Source: Ruegeria intermedia (GTDB lineage Bacteria > Pseudomonadota > Alphaproteobacteria > Rhodobacterales > Rhodobacteraceae). Taken from it: a DNA stretch of 64,000 nt. This document shows, piece by piece, positions 39,354 through 48,770 of this stretch. The notes under the pieces were generated by a model that was not told the DNA's origin, made no database searches, and saw only the letters and a program-made list of their open reading frames with translations. The position numbers and the translations under genes are program-made. Position 1 is the stretch's first letter, and each line of letters starts with the position of its first letter. The stretch spans positions 62,001 to 126,000 of the forward strand of contig NZ_FQVK01000010.1 in assembly GCF_900129345.1 (NCBI RefSeq), in the 5' to 3' direction.

Positions 39354-39847
39354 GTGGCCACCTGCTTGATGCGCGCCTGCGGCGTCGCCCCGTAGAACGC
39401 ATGGCAGATCGCGATCGCCAACGCATCCGCTGCGTCGGCCCCCTTGGGCTGGCATCCCGGCAGTTGAAGTTTGACCATGTGCAGAATCTGTTCCTTCTCG
39501 GCGTGCCCCACGCCCACCACGGTTTTCTTGACCCGGTTGGGCGCATATTCGCCCACCGGCAACCCGGCCTGCGCCAAGGTCAGCAACGCCACTCCGCGCG
39601 CCTGACCCAGCTTAAGCGTCCCGGCGCCGTCCTTGTTCACAAAGGTCTGTTCGATGGCTGCCTGGTCGGGTTGATGTTCGGCGATCACCTCGACGATCTG
39701 GTTGTGCAGCGACAAAAGCCTCTCGCCCAGATCATCCCCGTCGGATTTGCACAGGCCGTTGGCAACATGGCTCAGCCGGCTGCCATGTGATTCGATGACG
39801 CCCCATCCCAGGGTGCGCAGCCCCGGATCAATGCCCAGAATTCGCAT
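39350..39847 (-). CDS. ruvC: Holliday junction resolvase RuvC
   Basis: This 165-residue RNase H-fold endonuclease cuts Holliday junctions. The acidic residues are visible in [14 protein letters not shown] (Asp7), [11 protein letters not shown] (Glu about 69), and [14 protein letters not shown] (Asp about 138 and 141). The ATG at 39847 begins the conserved MRILGIDPG. It is the first gene of the long minus-strand series down to ftsH; its promoter should be in 39848-40174. Confidence 0.96.
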   Translation of the reverse strand: MRILGIDPGLRTLGWGVIESHGSRLSHVANGLCKSDGDDLGERLLSLHNQIVEVIAEHQPDQAAIEQTFVNKDGAGTLKLGQARGVALLTLAQAGLPVGEYAPNRVKKTVVGVGHAEKEQILHMVKLQLPGCQPKGADAADALAIAICHAFYGATPQARIKQVAT

Positions 39848-40174
39848 GTCGTGCCTCGGCCTGCTCGGGTTTTCGTGATCTTTTTCATCGATTAGCACGA
39901 AGCGTGAACATTTTCCAAGCGAATTGACATCACATCCAAAAACGACACCGCTGTTTCACTCGCGACATTGCGGCCTGAATCCGACGCCGAAAGGCCTGAA
40001 ATCGACATGGTTCGGGGGTCGTATTTCACCTTTTTTTCATTGCTTTTTCAGACTTCTGGACCCTTGCAAAAACTGCATGGGACACATGCAATTTTGTGCC
40101 TTGCTCGGGCGCATCTTCGTCATTAGCTGCCGCGCATCATTTGGAACGAAGCACCAACCAGAAGGAAGCAGGAT
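39848..40174. promoter_or_regulatory. Divergent region between ruvC and the DUF1127 gene
   Basis: This 327-bp stretch carries two opposed transcription starts. It holds a direct repeat GGCCTGAA at 39972-39979 and 39993-40000, exactly 21 bp apart and continued by similar bases. It also holds a perfect inverted repeat TGCATG-N5-CATGCA at 40074-40090, about 85 bp before the DUF1127 ATG, and T-rich runs near 40031 and 40043. No gene or RNA structure was recognised in it. Confidence 0.45.
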
Positions 40175-40387
40175 ATGGCTGCACTGGAACCCACCCGCGC
40201 CGCGATTGGCTCGATCGGCCTTGCAGGCCGTATCGGCGCATTTCTGGCCTCGGTCGTGAATGCCGTCGTCGAATGGAACGATGCTCGCATCACCCGCAAG
40301 ACGCTGAACGGCCTGAGCGATCGTGAATTGGAAGACATCGGCCTGTGCCGGGGCGACATCGACGCGGTCGCCGAAGGCCGCCGCTGA
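40175..40387 (+). CDS. DUF1127 small protein
   Basis: This 70-residue protein has the Arg/Leu-rich DUF1127 (YjiS-like) motif at the C-terminus: NDARITRKTLNGLSDRELEDIGLCRGDID. The N-terminal half is Ala/Gly-rich and weakly amphipathic. Related short proteins are often highly expressed and, in some alphaproteobacteria, influence RNA turnover and phosphate or stress responses; that cannot be read from this sequence. GAAGGA lies 8-13 bp before the ATG. A hairpin terminator follows. Confidence 0.88.
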   Translation: MAALEPTRAAIGSIGLAGRIGAFLASVVNAVVEWNDARITRKTLNGLSDRELEDIGLCRGDIDAVAEGRR

Positions 40388-40443
40388 ACGAAGCCCACCA
40401 CTCACTCACCCCAGTCTTCCGCGCGAAGGCGGGGCAACAAACG

Positions 40444-40473
40444 AACACCGCGGACCGGAGGGTGCGCGGTGTT
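40444..40473. terminator. Hairpin between converging genes
   Basis: AACACCGCG (40444-40452) pairs perfectly with CGCGGTGTT (40465-40473) around a 12-nt loop, between the ends of the DUF1127 gene and the converging small membrane protein gene. T-runs are short on both strands. Confidence 0.6.
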
Positions 40474-40478
40474 TGCGT

Positions 40479-40832
40479 TCAGGAAAGCTTGTAGATGATC
40501 GCCTTGAACTGATCGGACACGAACTGGGTCACCGGGTCGATCTGCATGACCCATGCGCCAGCCTGTTCGATCGCAGTCCCGCCGTTCAGCACGTCAAGCC
40601 GGCTTTGATACCCGGACGGTCCCAGGCTGGACAGCAGGAAGGCCTTGAACGCAAACAGCCCGACCAGACACATGACAAGAACCTTCAGCGGCACGGCCGA
40701 GCGCACCCGCTGGGGTTTCATGACCACCAGACCATCCTTGCGCATTGTCGCGCGATAGCCGCGGCTCATCTTGTTGTGTTTCTTTGTCAGCCGGTGAACG
40801 CGCTGATCGAATTCAAGTTGTTTTCCAGTCAT
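40479..40832 (-). CDS. Small single-pass membrane protein, unknown function
   Basis: This 117-residue protein has a basic N-terminus (KLTKKHNKMSRGYRA-like, about 15-30) and one hydrophobic helix near 50-72 (VLVMCLVGLFAFKAFLL). A C-terminal domain of about 45 residues follows, probably periplasmic by the positive-inside rule. GGAGG lies 5 bp before the ATG at 40832. A TTG 12 bases earlier is less likely because it lies in the ribosome binding site. I do not recognise a family. It stands between the DUF1127 gene and prmA. Confidence 0.75.
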   Translation of the reverse strand: MTGKQLEFDQRVHRLTKKHNKMSRGYRATMRKDGLVVMKPQRVRSAVPLKVLVMCLVGLFAFKAFLLSSLGPSGYQSRLDVLNGGTAIEQAGAWVMQIDPVTQFVSDQFKAIIYKLS

Positions 40833-40929
40833 GGCAGCCTCCAAAAACCGCCCCCAAATTCATTGGATGACGGTAGAAAGAGAATGCGTCAAAACCGTGG
40901 CGAAAATCCACAAAACTCCCGCAAATGGC

Positions 40930-41808
40930 CTAATTTGCGCCCTGTTTGGTTAAGACCAGCGTCGTCCATTCACCAATCATTGATCGATCAGCGGTATTGA
41001 ACCCGTTTCGCGCATAAACCGATTCCACCTCGTCGGCTTGCTCGTTGAGGATTCCCGACAGGATCGCGTGTCCGCCTGCGCGCAGGTTCTGCGCAATTTC
41101 AGGCGCATGGGCCACCAGAGGTCCCTTCAGAATGTTGGCAAAAATCAGATCGTAAGGCGCCGCCGCCTGAAGGTCGGGATGATCAAATCCGGCGGCCTCG
41201 ACACAGCGGACGGCCCCGGCCATGCCGTTGGCCTTCAGGTTGGCCTCGGCCACTTCCACGGCGACCTCGTCGATGTCGCTGGCCAGAATCTCGCCCGACC
41301 AGACCCGCGCCGCCGCCATCGCCAGCACCGCCGTACCGCAGCCGATATCGGCGACCTTGCCGGCCTCGAACCCGTTCTCGATCAGCTTGTCCAGCGCCTT
41401 CAGACATCCCAACGTCGTTCCGTGATGCCCGGTGCCGAAGGCCATCGCCGCCTCGATCAGCAGCGGAATGCGGCCCTCGGGCAGCTTGTCGGCATCGTGG
41501 CTGCCATAGACGAAAAACCGCCCGGCCTCGACCGGGGCCAGCTCGCGCCGGACATGGGCGACCCAGTCGGTTTCCGGCAATTCCGACACCACGAAGGGCT
41601 TGGCCTCGAAAGCCGCCGCCAGCAGGGCCAGGGCGGCCTCGTCGGGGTTTTCGGTGAAATAGCCGCCGACTTCCCACAGGCCCGAGCCGTCCTCGACCTC
41701 GAAGACGCCCACGCCCGTGGGTTCGGGATCCAGACGCTCCATCGCTTCGCCCAGGCTTTCGGCCGCGGCTTTGCCTTTCAGGGTGGTCAGGGCGGTGAAT
41801 GTGGGCAT
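40930..41808 (-). CDS. prmA: Ribosomal protein L11 methyltransferase
   Basis: This 292-residue SAM-dependent methyltransferase would methylate ribosomal protein L11. The PrmA-specific AFGTGHHGTTLGCL segment lies near 125, the SAM-binding motif DIGCGTAVLAMAAA near 155, and NPPYD-like position FANILKGPL near 230. The N-terminal substrate-binding domain occupies about 1-95. Length is near the usual 290-300. AGGAGG precedes the ATG on the minus strand. Confidence 0.93.
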   Translation of the reverse strand: MPTFTALTTLKGKAAAESLGEAMERLDPEPTGVGVFEVEDGSGLWEVGGYFTENPDEAALALLAAAFEAKPFVVSELPETDWVAHVRRELAPVEAGRFFVYGSHDADKLPEGRIPLLIEAAMAFGTGHHGTTLGCLKALDKLIENGFEAGKVADIGCGTAVLAMAAARVWSGEILASDIDEVAVEVAEANLKANGMAGAVRCVEAAGFDHPDLQAAAPYDLIFANILKGPLVAHAPEIAQNLRAGGHAILSGILNEQADEVESVYARNGFNTADRSMIGEWTTLVLTKQGAN

Positions 41809-41876
41809 GGGAACCTCCTGCAGAAACCGCCCTTGCGCCTAGGGCCGTCGGCCGCCGAGGTCAAGCGTCCCGCGCG

Positions 41877-43109
41877 TCATTCGGCCGGCGCTGGCGCGTA
41901 TTTCGAAAAGATGGTCTCGTTTCCTGGCTCGGGGTGACGCGGGATCAGCAGCGACAGCGCCAGAGAGATCAGCGCCATGCCCGCCGCCAGGCCGAACACC
42001 GCCCCGGGCGACACGACCCACAGCAGCCCCAGAAGCGCCGGCAGGAACACCGCCGCAATATGGTTGATGGTAAAGGCCACCGCCGCGGTTGGGGCAATAT
42101 CGGCCGGATCGGCGATTTTCTGGAAATAGGTCTTGAGCGCCAGAGCCAGCGCGAACAGCACGTGGTCGATGACATAGAGAATGGCCGCCAGCAGCACACC
42201 CCAACCGAACCAGTAGATGCCGCCATAGGCCGCGAACACGATGGCAAGGCCCAGATATTCGAAGATCAGCGTACGCCGCTCGCCAAACACCGCGACGGCC
42301 TTGCCCAGCAAGGGGGCGGCGGCCATGTTTACGATAAGGTTGATGAGGTACAGGCTGGTCAGGTGATGCACTTCGAAGCCGAAGCGCTCGACCATCATGA
42401 ACCCCGCGAACACGACGAAGATCTGCCGCCGCGCGCCTGCCATGAACTGCAGTGCATAATACAGCCAGTAGCGGCGGCGCAGCACGATTTTCTTGGTCTG
42501 CGGTGTCGGCGCATCGAATTGCGGATAGGCGATCAGGCAGAACAGCGCCAGCACCGCTGTCAGCCCACCAGCCGCCATGAAGACCGTGTTGTAGGACAGA
42601 TCGAACCGCTCCCAGGTCAGCACGATCAGCCCATAGATCACCAGCGTCGCGGCCGAGCCCATCGCCACCAGCCAGCCCAGCACCTGCGGGGCGCGGTCCT
42701 TGGGCAGCCATTGCAACTGAAGCGACTGGTTCACCGTCTCATAGTAGTGAAACCCGATCGAGCTGAACAAGGTCACGAACAGCAGCCCGCCGAGGCTGGG
42801 AAACCACGCCGTCACCGCCGTGGCCACGCCCAGCAGCATCAGCGAAATCATGGCCAGCACCTGCTCGCGCACGAGCAGGATCACCGCGATCACGCCGACG
42901 GCTAGAAAGCCCGGGATTTCACGCACCGTGTGCAGCAAGCCGATGTCTGCCCCGTCGAAATTTGCCACCTCGATGACGAAATTGTTCAACAGCGCGTTCC
43001 AGGTGTTGAAGGCGATCGGCATGGTCAGCGCCATCACGAACAGCAACGTGACGGGGCGGCGCCAGAACGGCAGGTTCTGCGCCTCGGACAAGGGCACCGG
43101 TTTCAGCAT
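41877..43109 (-). CDS. MFS transporter
   Basis: This 410-residue polytopic protein has about twelve predicted helices. Hydrophobic segments start at about 17 (VTLLFVMALTMPIAFN) and run in two groups of six with a cytoplasmic loop near 195-215 (PTPQTKKIVLRRRY). MFS-like signatures such as LLGKAVAVFGERRT near 270 are present. Substrate cannot be inferred and no pathway genes are adjacent. It lies between priA and prmA, 68 bp from the latter. Confidence 0.85.
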   Translation of the reverse strand: MLKPVPLSEAQNLPFWRRPVTLLFVMALTMPIAFNTWNALLNNFVIEVANFDGADIGLLHTVREIPGFLAVGVIAVILLVREQVLAMISLMLLGVATAVTAWFPSLGGLLFVTLFSSIGFHYYETVNQSLQLQWLPKDRAPQVLGWLVAMGSAATLVIYGLIVLTWERFDLSYNTVFMAAGGLTAVLALFCLIAYPQFDAPTPQTKKIVLRRRYWLYYALQFMAGARRQIFVVFAGFMMVERFGFEVHHLTSLYLINLIVNMAAAPLLGKAVAVFGERRTLIFEYLGLAIVFAAYGGIYWFGWGVLLAAILYVIDHVLFALALALKTYFQKIADPADIAPTAAVAFTINHIAAVFLPALLGLLWVVSPGAVFGLAAGMALISLALSLLIPRHPEPGNETIFSKYAPAPAE

Positions 43110-43186
43110 GAGAGTGATCTACGCCCATTCCACGCCCTTGGCGAGGGGAAATCGCAGCCGCACATCGGGTCTGCGCTGATGCAGGG

Positions 43187-45382
43187 TCAGTAGAAGCTCT
43201 GCGGGTCGATATCGACGGTCAGGCGGATGTCACCCTTCAGGCGCAGCGGTGCGATCCAGCGGGCGATGGCGTCCTGGATCGGCGCCCCCTTGGGCGCCTT
43301 GACCAGCAGCCTTACCCGGTGCCGCCCGCGGATACGGGCAATCGGCGCCGGGGCAGGGCCAAAGACCTGTGCCCCGATCTGTCGCAGCGGCGCGTCATTG
43401 CGCGCCAATACGTTGCCGACGTCAAAGACGGGCCCGACCTCGGGGCCGGACAGCACGATCCCCGCCATCCGGCCATAGGGCGGCACACCGGCCGCCTGCC
43501 GCCCGGCGGCCTCGGCCCGCCAGAACCCTTCCTCGTCCCCCGACAGGATCGCGCGGATCACCGGGTGTTCGGGCTGAAAAGTCTGCAGCAGCGCCGTCCC
43601 CGGCTTGTCGGCCCGCCCGGCCCGGCCTGCCACCTGCCGCATCAATTGAAAAGTCCGCTCGGCCGCGCGCAGGTCGGACCCGTGCAGGCCCAGATCCGAG
43701 TCGATCACCCCGACCAGCGTCAGGTTCGGGAAATTGTGCCCCTTGGCCACCAGCTGCGTGCCGATGACGATATCGGCGTCGCCCTCGGCGATCTCTTCGA
43801 TCTTGGCCTTCAGCGCCCGGGCCGAGCCGAACAGGTCGGAACTGAGCATGGCGATGCGGGTGTCGGGAAAGGTCGCCTCGGCCTCTTCGGCCAGACGTTC
43901 GATGCCGGGGCCGACCGGAGCCAGCTTGCCCTCGACCCCGCAGGCGGGGCAGGCCTCGGGCATGGGCTTGGTCTCGCCGCACTGATGGCACATCAGACGT
44001 TTGAGGAACCGGTGCTCGACCATGCGCGCATCGCAGTGGTCGCAGGCGATCTGTTCGCCGCAGGCTCGGCACAGCGTCACCGGTGCATATCCCCGGCGGT
44101 TGATGAACAGCAGCGACTGTTCGCCCTTCTCGATCCGCGCCTGCACCGCCTGGCGCAGGCTGGGGGAAATCCAGGTGCCCGGCTGCATCTTCTCGGCGCG
44201 CATGTCGATGGTCTTCATGTCCGGCAGCACCGCCGCCCCAAAGCGCGAGGTCAGGTCCAGCCGGTCGTACTTGCCGGCCTCGGCATTGGCCCAGCTTTCC
44301 AGCGAGGGCGTGGCACTGGCCAGGATCACGCGCGCACCGCAGATCGCCGCCCGCAGCACCGCCATGTCGCGCGCGTTGTAATGCACGCCGTCGTCCTGCT
44401 TGTACGAGGTGTCGTGTTCCTCATCCACCACGATCAGGCCCAGATCGCGAAACGGCAGGAACAGCGCCGACCGCGCGCCCACCACCATCTGCGCATCGCC
44501 CTGCCCGACCATGCGCCAGACCCGACGGCGCTCAGTCATCGTGGCACCGGAATGCCATTCGGCCGGGCGCGCACCGAACCGCTCCTCGACCCGTGTCAGA
44601 AACTCGGCGGTCAGGGCAATCTCGGGCAGCAGCACCAGCGCCTGCCGGCCCATGCGCAGTGCTTCGGCCACCGCTTCAAGGTAAACCTCGGTCTTGCCCG
44701 ACCCGGTCACGCCCTTTAGCAGCGTGGTGCCGTAGGTTCCGCTGCGCAGCGCGGCCCGCAACGTGTCTGCGGCTGCGGTCTGATCGGGGGTCAGCGCCTT
44801 GCCGGGCCGGTCCGGGTCCAGATGCGGATAAGGCAGGTCGCGGGGGCTGTCCTCCTCGCGCACGGTGCCCTGCTTGACCAGCCCTTTGACGACCGACGAG
44901 GTGACCCCGGCCATCTCGGCCAACTCCTTCAGGGTAAAGGCCAGCCCGCCATAGTCACGCAGCACCTCCAGCACTCGGGCCCGGGCATCGGTCATGCGGT
45001 CGGGCATGCCGCTGCCCAGCCGATAGATCTTGCGCATCGACAGCGGATCGCCCAGCCCGGGCGCGCGGGTGGCCAGCCGCAGCATGGCCGGCATCGGCGT
45101 CAGCGTGTAATCGGCCGCGCGCTGCAGGAACAGGCGCATCTCTTCGCGCATGGGCGCCACGTCCAGCACCCGGATGACCGAGCGGATCTTGCTGCGGTCG
45201 AAATCACCGCGCCCCGCGCCCCAGACCACACCCAGAACCTTGCGCGGGCCCAGCGGCACCTCGACGAAGGCCCCCAGGAAACACCCCCCCTCGGGCGCCT
45301 TGTAATCCAACGTCCGGTCCAGCGGCTGGGTCGTCAGAACCGCCACCAGCTCACCTTGGTCGAAATGCACCGGGTCGCTCAA
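43187..45382 (-). CDS. priA: Primosomal replication restart helicase PriA
   Basis: This 731-residue 3'-to-5' helicase restarts stalled forks. The N-terminal 3'-DNA-binding domain covers about 1-100. Walker A is GVTGSGKTEVYL near 226, the DEEH box VVDEEHDTSYKQ near 320, and the cysteine-rich zinc domain is near 430-480 (CRACGEQIACDHC; CHQCGE; CPACG). The C-terminal helicase motifs include GTQLVAKGHNFP and VAGRAGR. It is divergent from the fsa-type gene with 91 bp between starts. Confidence 0.96.
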   Translation of the reverse strand: MSDPVHFDQGELVAVLTTQPLDRTLDYKAPEGGCFLGAFVEVPLGPRKVLGVVWGAGRGDFDRSKIRSVIRVLDVAPMREEMRLFLQRAADYTLTPMPAMLRLATRAPGLGDPLSMRKIYRLGSGMPDRMTDARARVLEVLRDYGGLAFTLKELAEMAGVTSSVVKGLVKQGTVREEDSPRDLPYPHLDPDRPGKALTPDQTAAADTLRAALRSGTYGTTLLKGVTGSGKTEVYLEAVAEALRMGRQALVLLPEIALTAEFLTRVEERFGARPAEWHSGATMTERRRVWRMVGQGDAQMVVGARSALFLPFRDLGLIVVDEEHDTSYKQDDGVHYNARDMAVLRAAICGARVILASATPSLESWANAEAGKYDRLDLTSRFGAAVLPDMKTIDMRAEKMQPGTWISPSLRQAVQARIEKGEQSLLFINRRGYAPVTLCRACGEQIACDHCDARMVEHRFLKRLMCHQCGETKPMPEACPACGVEGKLAPVGPGIERLAEEAEATFPDTRIAMLSSDLFGSARALKAKIEEIAEGDADIVIGTQLVAKGHNFPNLTLVGVIDSDLGLHGSDLRAAERTFQLMRQVAGRAGRADKPGTALLQTFQPEHPVIRAILSGDEEGFWRAEAAGRQAAGVPPYGRMAGIVLSGPEVGPVFDVGNVLARNDAPLRQIGAQVFGPAPAPIARIRGRHRVRLLVKAPKGAPIQDAIARWIAPLRLKGDIRLTVDIDPQSFY

Positions 45383-45473
45383 TGCGCGCCTTTCTTCAGC
45401 AGGGGTTTCAGCACGGGTCTCTTTGAGGTAAAGGCATCCGCGAGCAAGGCCAACCCATCAAAGGACTGCCCCG

Positions 45474-46127
45474 ATGAAATTCTTCGTAGACACAGCCGAA
45501 ATCGACGCCATCGCCGAATTGAACGACCTGGGCATGGTGGACGGTGTCACCACCAACCCCTCGCTGATCCTGAAATCGGGTCGCGACATTCTGGAAGTGA
45601 CCAAGGAAATCTGCGACCTGGTCGATGGCCCGGTTTCCGCCGAAGTCGTCGCCACCGAAGCCGAGGACATGATCGCCGAAGGCCGCAAGCTGGCGCAGAT
45701 CGCACCGAACATCGCCGTCAAGGTGCCGCTGACCTGGGCCGGCCTGAAGACCTGCAAGACGCTCAGCGAAGAGGGCCAGATGGTCAACGTCACCCTGTGC
45801 TTCTCGGTCAACCAGGCGATTCTGGCGGCCAAGGCGGGCGCGACCTTCATTTCGCCCTTCATCGGACGTCTGGACGACATCAATCTCGACGGCATGGACC
45901 TGATCGCCGACATTCGTCAGGTCTATGACAATTACGGGTTCGAAACCGAAATCCTCGCCGCCTCGATCCGCAGCGTGAACCATGTGGCCGACAGCGCCCG
46001 CATCGGCGCCGACGTGATCACCGCCCCGCCCGCCGTGATCAAGAAGCTGGCCGACCACCCGCTGACCGACAAGGGGCTCGAGGCCTTCCTGTCGGATTGG
46101 GCCAAGACCGGTCAGAAGATTCTGTGA
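45474..46127 (+). CDS. fsa: Transaldolase/fructose-6-phosphate aldolase family protein
   Basis: This 217-residue short transaldolase (TalC/FSA type) forms a TIM barrel. The signature [13 protein letters not shown] lies near 24 and [15 protein letters not shown] near 80 with the Schiff-base lysine; [10 protein letters not shown] follows near 124. These enzymes act in the pentose phosphate pathway or split fructose 6-phosphate; sequence alone does not settle which. The gene is single, preceded by CAAAGGACTG and followed by a run of palindromes. Confidence 0.92.
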   Translation: MKFFVDTAEIDAIAELNDLGMVDGVTTNPSLILKSGRDILEVTKEICDLVDGPVSAEVVATEAEDMIAEGRKLAQIAPNIAVKVPLTWAGLKTCKTLSEEGQMVNVTLCFSVNQAILAAKAGATFISPFIGRLDDINLDGMDLIADIRQVYDNYGFETEILAASIRSVNHVADSARIGADVITAPPAVIKKLADHPLTDKGLEAFLSDWAKTGQKIL

Positions 46128-46149
46128 TCCGCTGATCCCACGCACCACC

Positions 46150-46220
46150 GCGCGGCCCCGTCCGGGGCCGCGCCCGGCCCAACTGCACGGGCCTGATCAA
46201 CGATCAGGCGCCTGCAGGCG
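46150..46220. repeat. Three consecutive palindromes after the fsa gene
   Basis: The stretch has a perfect 10-bp stem with 4-nt loop (46150-46173), an 8-bp stem GCCTGATC with a 3-nt loop (46191-46209), and a 12-bp palindrome CGCCTGCAGGCG (46209-46220). None has a T-run. The first may end fsa transcription; the others are unexplained. Confidence 0.55.
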
Positions 46221-46331
46221 GGAGCGCCCTCCCCACATCGCCCGGCAAATCCACCTAAGCGTGCATTTTTTCCAAGGCATTTCCGGCAGCCCGTGCTATA
46301 ACGCCGGCAACCAAAAAAACCCGGACAGGAC

Positions 46332-47039
46332 ATGAGCAGCAACCCCAAACTCGAGGACAACCTCCGAGCCGCGATTCTGGCCAAACCGGACGCCGTTCTG
46401 GACGACAAGGACCTGATGCAGGCCCTGGTCGCCGCGAACGAACGCGCGCGCGGAGACAACATCATCGATCTGCGCGGCATCGCCATGCAGCGGCTCGAGG
46501 CGCGGCTGGATCGGCTGGAGGACACGCACCGCTCGGTCATCGCCGCCGCGTATGAGAACCTGGCCGGCACCAACCAGGTGCACCGCGCCATCCTGCGTCT
46601 TCTCGAACCGGCGGAGTTCGAGGATTTCCTGCGCACCCTGGGCACCGACGTCGCCGACATCCTGCGGGTCGACCGGATCACTCTGGTTCTGGAAACCACG
46701 GCCGCGCAACGCGATCCAGGCATCGCCGGGCTGGACGGCATTCTGGCCGTGGCCGAACCCGGCTTCATCGACCGCTACCTGAGCCATGACCGGGGCGGCC
46801 CCGCCCGCGACGTCGTGCTGCGCGAGATTCACCAGCCCAACCGATTGGTGCACGGAGATCAGGCCGGCGAACTGCAATCCGAGGCCTGCATGCTGCTGGA
46901 CCTGGGCACGGGCCGCCTGCCGGGCATGATCGTGATGGGCGCGCGCGACCCGCGGCATTTCTCTCCGCAACTGGGCACCGATCTGCTGGCGTTTTTCGCC
47001 GGCGTGTTCGAACGGTCGATGCGCCACTGGCTGTCATGA
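46332..47039 (+). CDS. DUF484 family protein (YigA-like)
   Basis: This 235-residue GAF-like DUF484 protein has an N-terminal helix with LEDNLRAAILAKPDAVLDDKD-like start, a coiled stretch near 45-75 (MQRLEARLDRLED), and a C-terminal GAF-type domain ending LGTDLLAFFAGVFERSMRHWL. In many proteobacteria a DUF484 gene directly precedes xerC, as here with a 4-bp overlap. Its function is unknown. A TATAAC box with a weak upstream element lies about 35 bp before the ATG. Confidence 0.86.
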   Translation: MSSNPKLEDNLRAAILAKPDAVLDDKDLMQALVAANERARGDNIIDLRGIAMQRLEARLDRLEDTHRSVIAAAYENLAGTNQVHRAILRLLEPAEFEDFLRTLGTDVADILRVDRITLVLETTAAQRDPGIAGLDGILAVAEPGFIDRYLSHDRGGPARDVVLREIHQPNRLVHGDQAGELQSEACMLLDLGTGRLPGMIVMGARDPRHFSPQLGTDLLAFFAGVFERSMRHWLS

Positions 47040-47956
47040 GCCTGATCTCTCCGGCCTGCCGCGATGCGCTGCAAGTGTGGCTGGAGAGTCTCTCGGCGCT
47101 GGCCGGCCGGTCGGAAAACACCACCAACGCCTATCGACGGGATGTCGCCGATTTCCTGGCCTTCATGACCCTGCATCACAGCGAACGTCAGGGGTTGGCC
47201 GCGCTGGAACGGATCAGCGTGTCGGACATGCGGGCCTGGATGGCGCAACAGCGCGATTCCGGCGTCGGTGCCCGATCTCTGGCGCGCAAGCTGTCAGCGG
47301 TGAAAAGCTTCTACCGTTGGCTGGCCGAGCGCGAGGGGTTCGAGCCCACCGCCGTTCTGTCGACCCGCGCCCCGAAATTCACCAAAAAGCTGCCCCGCCC
47401 CCTGGCCGAAGACGCCGCCCGCGCCATGATCGAAACGGTCGAGCTGCAATCCAGTTCGGATTGGGTCGCGGCCCGCGACGTGGCCGTGGTAACCCTGCTC
47501 TATGGCTGCGGGCTGCGCATTTCCGAGGCCCTCTCGCTGAACGGCGCCGACGCGCCCCTGCCGGAAACGCTCAGGATCGTCGGCAAGGGCAACAAGGAGC
47601 GAATCGTTCCGGTCATCCCGGCCGCGCGTCAGGCGGTGGACCGGTATCTGGAGTTGTGCCCGCACCCGCAAAGTGCAACCGCCCCGCTGTTCCGGGGCGT
47701 GCGGGGCAAGGCGCTGAATCCACGGGCGATCCAGGGCGTCATGGCAAAGGCGCGCATGCAGTTGGGCCTGCCGGCAACGGCCACGCCCCATGCCATGCGC
47801 CACAGCTTTGCCACGCATCTTCTGGCGGCAGGTGGCGACCTGCGCGCCATTCAGGAACTGTTGGGGCACGCGTCTCTGTCCACCACGCAGGCCTATACCG
47901 CCGTCGATACCGCGCGGCTGATGGAGGTCTACAACCGCACCCACCCCAAGGCCTGA
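47036..47956 (+). CDS. xerC: Tyrosine recombinase XerC
   Basis: This 306-residue site-specific recombinase resolves chromosome dimers at dif with XerD. The N-terminal core-binding domain has NTTNAYRRDVADF and SARKLSAVKSFYRW-like segments. In the catalytic domain the R-K-H-R-H-Y set is visible: GLRISEALSL (Arg about 161), TPHAMRHSFATHLL, LGHASLSTTQAYT (Tyr about 291). It overlaps the DUF484 gene by 4 bp. No integrase-specific att site or other mobile genes lie nearby, so it is the housekeeping recombinase. Confidence 0.93.
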   Translation: MSLISPACRDALQVWLESLSALAGRSENTTNAYRRDVADFLAFMTLHHSERQGLAALERISVSDMRAWMAQQRDSGVGARSLARKLSAVKSFYRWLAEREGFEPTAVLSTRAPKFTKKLPRPLAEDAARAMIETVELQSSSDWVAARDVAVVTLLYGCGLRISEALSLNGADAPLPETLRIVGKGNKERIVPVIPAARQAVDRYLELCPHPQSATAPLFRGVRGKALNPRAIQGVMAKARMQLGLPATATPHAMRHSFATHLLAAGGDLRAIQELLGHASLSTTQAYTAVDTARLMEVYNRTHPKA

Positions 47957-48035
47957 ACGCAACGGAATCGACACGGCCGCCTGCATAGACCGTTCGAGGC
48001 GGGATTTTGCTTTGCATCTGGGGCATGTATCGTCC

Positions 48036-48743
48036 ATGACACGGGGCATGACACTCAGATTCAAAGCCCTTGCCGTTCATCTGTTCACCGCGACCGGTGC
48101 CGTTTTCGCCATGCTGGCCATGCTGGCGGCGGTCGAGGAAAAATGGAGCCTGATGTTCCTGTGGCTGGTGGTGTCTTTCATCGTCGACGGAATCGACGGC
48201 CCCTTGGCGCGGCACTATCACGTCAAAAAGAACGCACCCGAGTTCGACGGGGTGCTGCTGGACCTGATCATCGATTATCTGACCTACGTGTTCATCCCGG
48301 CCTATGCGCTGTTCAAATCCGGTCTGATGGACGGCTGGACCGGCTGGTTCGCGATCATCGTCATCACCTTCGCCAGCGCGATGTATTTCGCCGACACGCG
48401 AATGAAGACCAAGGACAATTCCTTTTCCGGCTTCCCGGGCTGCTGGAACATGGTCGTGGTGGTGATCTTCGCGCTGAAGCCCGATTTCTGGTTCAGCCTG
48501 ATCCTCGTGGCGCTGCTGGCCGTCGCGATGTTCCTGCCGCTGAAATTCATCCACCCCGTGCGTACGGAACGCTGGCGCAACCTGTCCCTGCCCATGGCCT
48601 TTGCCTGGACGTTTTTCGCCGGATGGGCCGCCTGGGTCGATTTCCACCCGCAAAGCTGGGCGCATTGGGGACTTGTCGTCACCAGCCTGTACCTGGTGTT
48701 CGCCGGCATTGCCCAGCAACTGATCCCGCAAAGGACCGGATGA
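48036..48743 (+). CDS. pcs: Phosphatidylcholine synthase
   Basis: This roughly 235-residue CDP-alcohol phosphatidyltransferase of the Pcs type makes phosphatidylcholine from CDP-diacylglycerol and choline in the inner membrane. The active-site motif DG-x2-AR-x8-DG-x3-D-x3-D is present near 50-80 (DGPLARHYHVKK, DGVLLDLIIDY). About eight hydrophobic helices are seen. The start is uncertain: ATG at 48036 or 48048. Pcs is common in alphaproteobacteria associated with eukaryotes or choline-rich waters. It converges with the GreA-like gene. Confidence 0.9.
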   Translation: MTRGMTLRFKALAVHLFTATGAVFAMLAMLAAVEEKWSLMFLWLVVSFIVDGIDGPLARHYHVKKNAPEFDGVLLDLIIDYLTYVFIPAYALFKSGLMDGWTGWFAIIVITFASAMYFADTRMKTKDNSFSGFPGCWNMVVVVIFALKPDFWFSLILVALLAVAMFLPLKFIHPVRTERWRNLSLPMAFAWTFFAGWAAWVDFHPQSWAHWGLVVTSLYLVFAGIAQQLIPQRTG

Positions 48744-48770
48744 CCCCGCCGCGCAGGGCGGGGCCGAAGC

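Noticed and set aside
47036-47956. Phage or island integrase
   Set aside because: The tyrosine recombinase lies in the housekeeping DUF484-xerC arrangement with no phage genes, tRNA or att repeats around it.
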